Source: Lachnospiraceae bacterium (GTDB taxonomy: Bacteria; Bacillota; Clostridia; Lachnospirales; Lachnospiraceae). Taken from it: a DNA stretch of 8,231 nt. The position numbers were made by a program, and so were the translations under genes. Below are positions 7,081 through 8,231 of this stretch, in pieces. The DNA lies in assembly GCA_900755865.1 (NCBI GenBank), contig CAAEHZ010000251.1, forward strand, positions 1 through 8,231, in the 5' to 3' direction. Each line of letters opens with the position of its first letter. Positions within the stretch are counted from its first letter, which is position 1. The notes under the pieces are model-generated. The model had not been told where the DNA came from and did not search any database. It saw only the letters and a program-made list of their open reading frames with translations.

Positions 7081-7494
7081 TTACAGGAAACGCATTTTTG
7101 CAGGGTCATCCCCCCGCCTGTTCTTCTGCATGGCTTCTGCAGCTGCTGCCCGGTTTGCCCTGACAACATCATTAAAGCCCTTTGTCACTTCCATTTTGCA
7201 CTTTTCGCAGAATCTTCCGCAGCGAATCGGTGCGCCACAGGCTTCACAGCTCAAGAAAATCGCGGAATCCTCCGTAACCTCCAGCCTTTCCTCTCTCAGC
7301 CACTGACGTATCTGGGATGCATCCACATCACATGCCTCTGCAACCTCTGCAATTCCTGCTCCCTTATGCTCTCTGACATATTCCTTTACTTCCTGGAATT
7401 TTGCTTCCATAGTATCCCTGCAGGTAGGACACAGTACCGGTCCTGTTACATAATTGAAAATTTTTGCACACATTTTACAGTTTCTGATATTCAT
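7081..7494 (-). CDS. yvyF: YvyF/TIGR03826-type protein (zinc motifs plus helix-turn-helix)
   Basis: The 137-residue protein has a CxxC...CxxC site at Cys6, Cys9, Cys22 and Cys25. A helix-turn-helix-like segment follows at about 46-71 (GIAEVAEACDVDASQIRQWL), then a second zinc site with Cys83, Cys86, Cys96 and Cys99 and a basic/Ala-rich end. This layout and its place directly after comFC match YvyF of Bacillus subtilis, encoded between comFC and flgM and described as a flagellar-operon protein; its molecular role is poorly known. The helix-turn-helix suggests DNA or protein binding in the cytoplasm. An in-frame ATG at 7506 has no spaced ribosome site; GGAG (7504-7501) lies 6 nt before the ATG at 7494, which is chosen. 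The gap to comFC is 32 nt. No flagellar gene is seen in the window. The family is fairly sure from architecture and synteny; the function is open. Confidence 0.85.
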   Translation of the reverse strand: MNIRNCKMCAKIFNYVTGPVLCPTCRDTMEAKFQEVKEYVREHKGAGIAEVAEACDVDASQIRQWLREERLEVTEDSAIFLSCEACGAPIRCGRFCEKCKMEVTKGFNDVVRANRAAAAEAMQKNRRGDDPAKMRFL

Positions 7495-7499
7495 AGTGA

Positions 7500-7514
7500 T
7501 CTCCATTCCCGCGC
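7500..7514 (-). repeat. 15-bp leader repeat, copy 2 (before yvyF)
   Basis: Exact match to 3240-3254, with the same distances to the upstream TAG stop (12 nt) and the downstream ATG (5 nt). It contains the yvyF ribosome site GGAG. Confidence 0.75.
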
Positions 7515-7526
7515 GTTACTCTTTTT

Positions 7527-8231
7527 CTATACCGCAGACAGAGTAACAAAGTAGACTTCCTCCACTCCTGCCTTCTTCAACACACGCGCTGCTTCCTCGA
7601 TTGTAGTTCCCGTAGTGTATATGTCATCAACTATAATAACTCTTTTTAATTTTACATCATTTCCTGCTACATTAAAAGCCCTTTTCAAATTATTTTGCCG
7701 CTCTGCCCCATTTAATTTCTTCATGGGTACCGTATTTCTTTCCCGTTTCAGCAGTTTGCTGTACACGGGAATCTGCAACAATCTTCCGATTTCCTCCGCC
7801 AGAATCTGCGCCTGATTATATCCTCTGCTCCTTAAGCGCTTCCAGTGAAGGGGAATCGGTATCAGCCCGTCCGGCTCCACTTTACGGATAAAGCTGCCAA
7901 GCTCTTCTGCCATCTCTTCTCCGAAATACGCTCCGTATTCCCGCCTGTTCCCGTATTTGAAACGGTAAATGGAAGGCGCGGCGGAAGCATATTCATATAG
8001 CGCCCGCCCCCGGACATAGGTTCTTTCCCTCTCCCGACATTCCGAACAGTACTGCGCCTCCTCCTGCAGCTTTTTTCCACAGCGCATACACCATGGCACC
8101 TCTATTTTCCTGAGTCTGCCGACACATTTTCCGCAAATCTTTTTCCCCGCCGGACGGACAATCCCGTCGCAGACCGGGCACCGCCTCGGAAATAAAATCT
8201 GCAAAAGCCACTCCCCGAGTTGCTGTCTTAC
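7527..8231 (-). CDS. comFC: ComFC, phosphoribosyltransferase-fold DNA-uptake protein (5' end probably outside window)
   Basis: ComF-family proteins are cytoplasmic and needed for DNA uptake and recombination during natural transformation, acting with the ComFA helicase and single-strand DNA machinery. Counted from the TTG at 8204 (225 residues), the protein has two N-terminal zinc-ribbon sites, Cys9/Cys12/Cys24/Cys27 and Cys39/Cys42/Cys53/Cys56, the conserved RSRGYNQAQILAE segment and the PRPP-binding loop VIIVDDIYTTGTT at 189-201. The frame stays open to the right edge (VRQQLGEWLLQ before ILFPRRCPVC). Family members usually have about ten residues before the PRRCPxC box, so the true start probably lies outside. 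A TTG at 8204 with GGGGAG 6 nt upstream is the alternative start. It is followed by yvyF after 32 nt, as in the Bacillus comF operon, but comFB is absent. Confidence 0.92.
   Translation of the reverse strand, partial: VRQQLGEWLLQILFPRRCPVCDGIVRPAGKKICGKCVGRLRKIEVPWCMRCGKKLQEEAQYCSECRERERTYVRGRALYEYASAAPSIYRFKYGNRREYGAYFGEEMAEELGSFIRKVEPDGLIPIPLHWKRLRSRGYNQAQILAEEIGRLLQIPVYSKLLKRERNTVPMKKLNGAERQNNLKRAFNVAGNDVKLKRVIIVDDIYTTGTTIEEAARVLKKAGVEEVYFVTLSAV

Noticed and set aside
7071..7098. 9-bp direct repeat ACGCATTTT around the yvyF stop codon
   Set aside because: Short, A/T-rich and single; likely chance.
6976..7554. 192-codon open frame on the plus strand
   Set aside because: It lies opposite yvyF, whose zinc motifs and helix-turn-helix are clearly real; its protein is Cys/Phe/Leu-rich with no domain logic.
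7527..8204. TTG at 8204 as the definite comFC start
   Set aside because: GGGGAG upstream makes it possible, but the frame stays open to the edge and the family usually has about ten more N-terminal residues, so I treat the gene as cut by the window.

Overview
The window looks like a chromosomal housekeeping stretch from a low-to-mid GC Gram-positive anaerobe of the Clostridia, most likely a Lachnospiraceae relative. This rests on the cdaA-cdaR-glmM order, an HPr with both His15 and the regulatory Ser46, a comFC-yvyF pair, and strong GGAGG-type ribosome binding sites. The family assignment is inference from protein character; no rRNA or other taxonomic marker is present. Every gene I can support lies on the minus strand, so the region reads from right to left.

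From the right edge the order is: comFC (DNA-uptake phosphoribosyltransferase-like protein, probably cut by the window edge); a YvyF/TIGR03826-type zinc and helix-turn-helix protein; a small two-helix membrane protein of unknown function; a polytopic membrane protein with a long Arg/Gly-rich cytoplasmic tail, also unknown; cdaA (membrane diadenylate cyclase); cdaR (its YbbR-domain partner); and glmM (phosphoglucosamine mutase). Gaps are short (18 to 42 nt, except 96 nt before the small membrane protein), cdaA and cdaR overlap by 23 nt, and no terminator is visible, so these seven genes could form one transcription unit. Its core is the known c-di-AMP/cell-wall-precursor module: CdaA makes c-di-AMP, CdaR modulates it, and GlmM supplies glucosamine-1-phosphate for peptidoglycan and is known to bind CdaA in other Firmicutes.

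A well-formed extended -10 promoter after glmM (1838-1866) drives ptsH (HPr), which ends in a clear intrinsic terminator (1490-1526). Only 28 nt past that terminator starts a GT-C/ArnT-PMT-like membrane glycosyltransferase with an unusual N-terminal extracytoplasmic domain; it runs off the left edge.

The most interesting points are the two uncharacterised membrane proteins directly upstream of cdaA, which are candidates for c-di-AMP control, and a matched pair of 32-nt intergenic spacers before yvyF and glmM. Each follows a TAG stop and carries the same exact 15-mer in the same position. No tRNA, rRNA, CRISPR, insertion sequence or riboswitch is visible.
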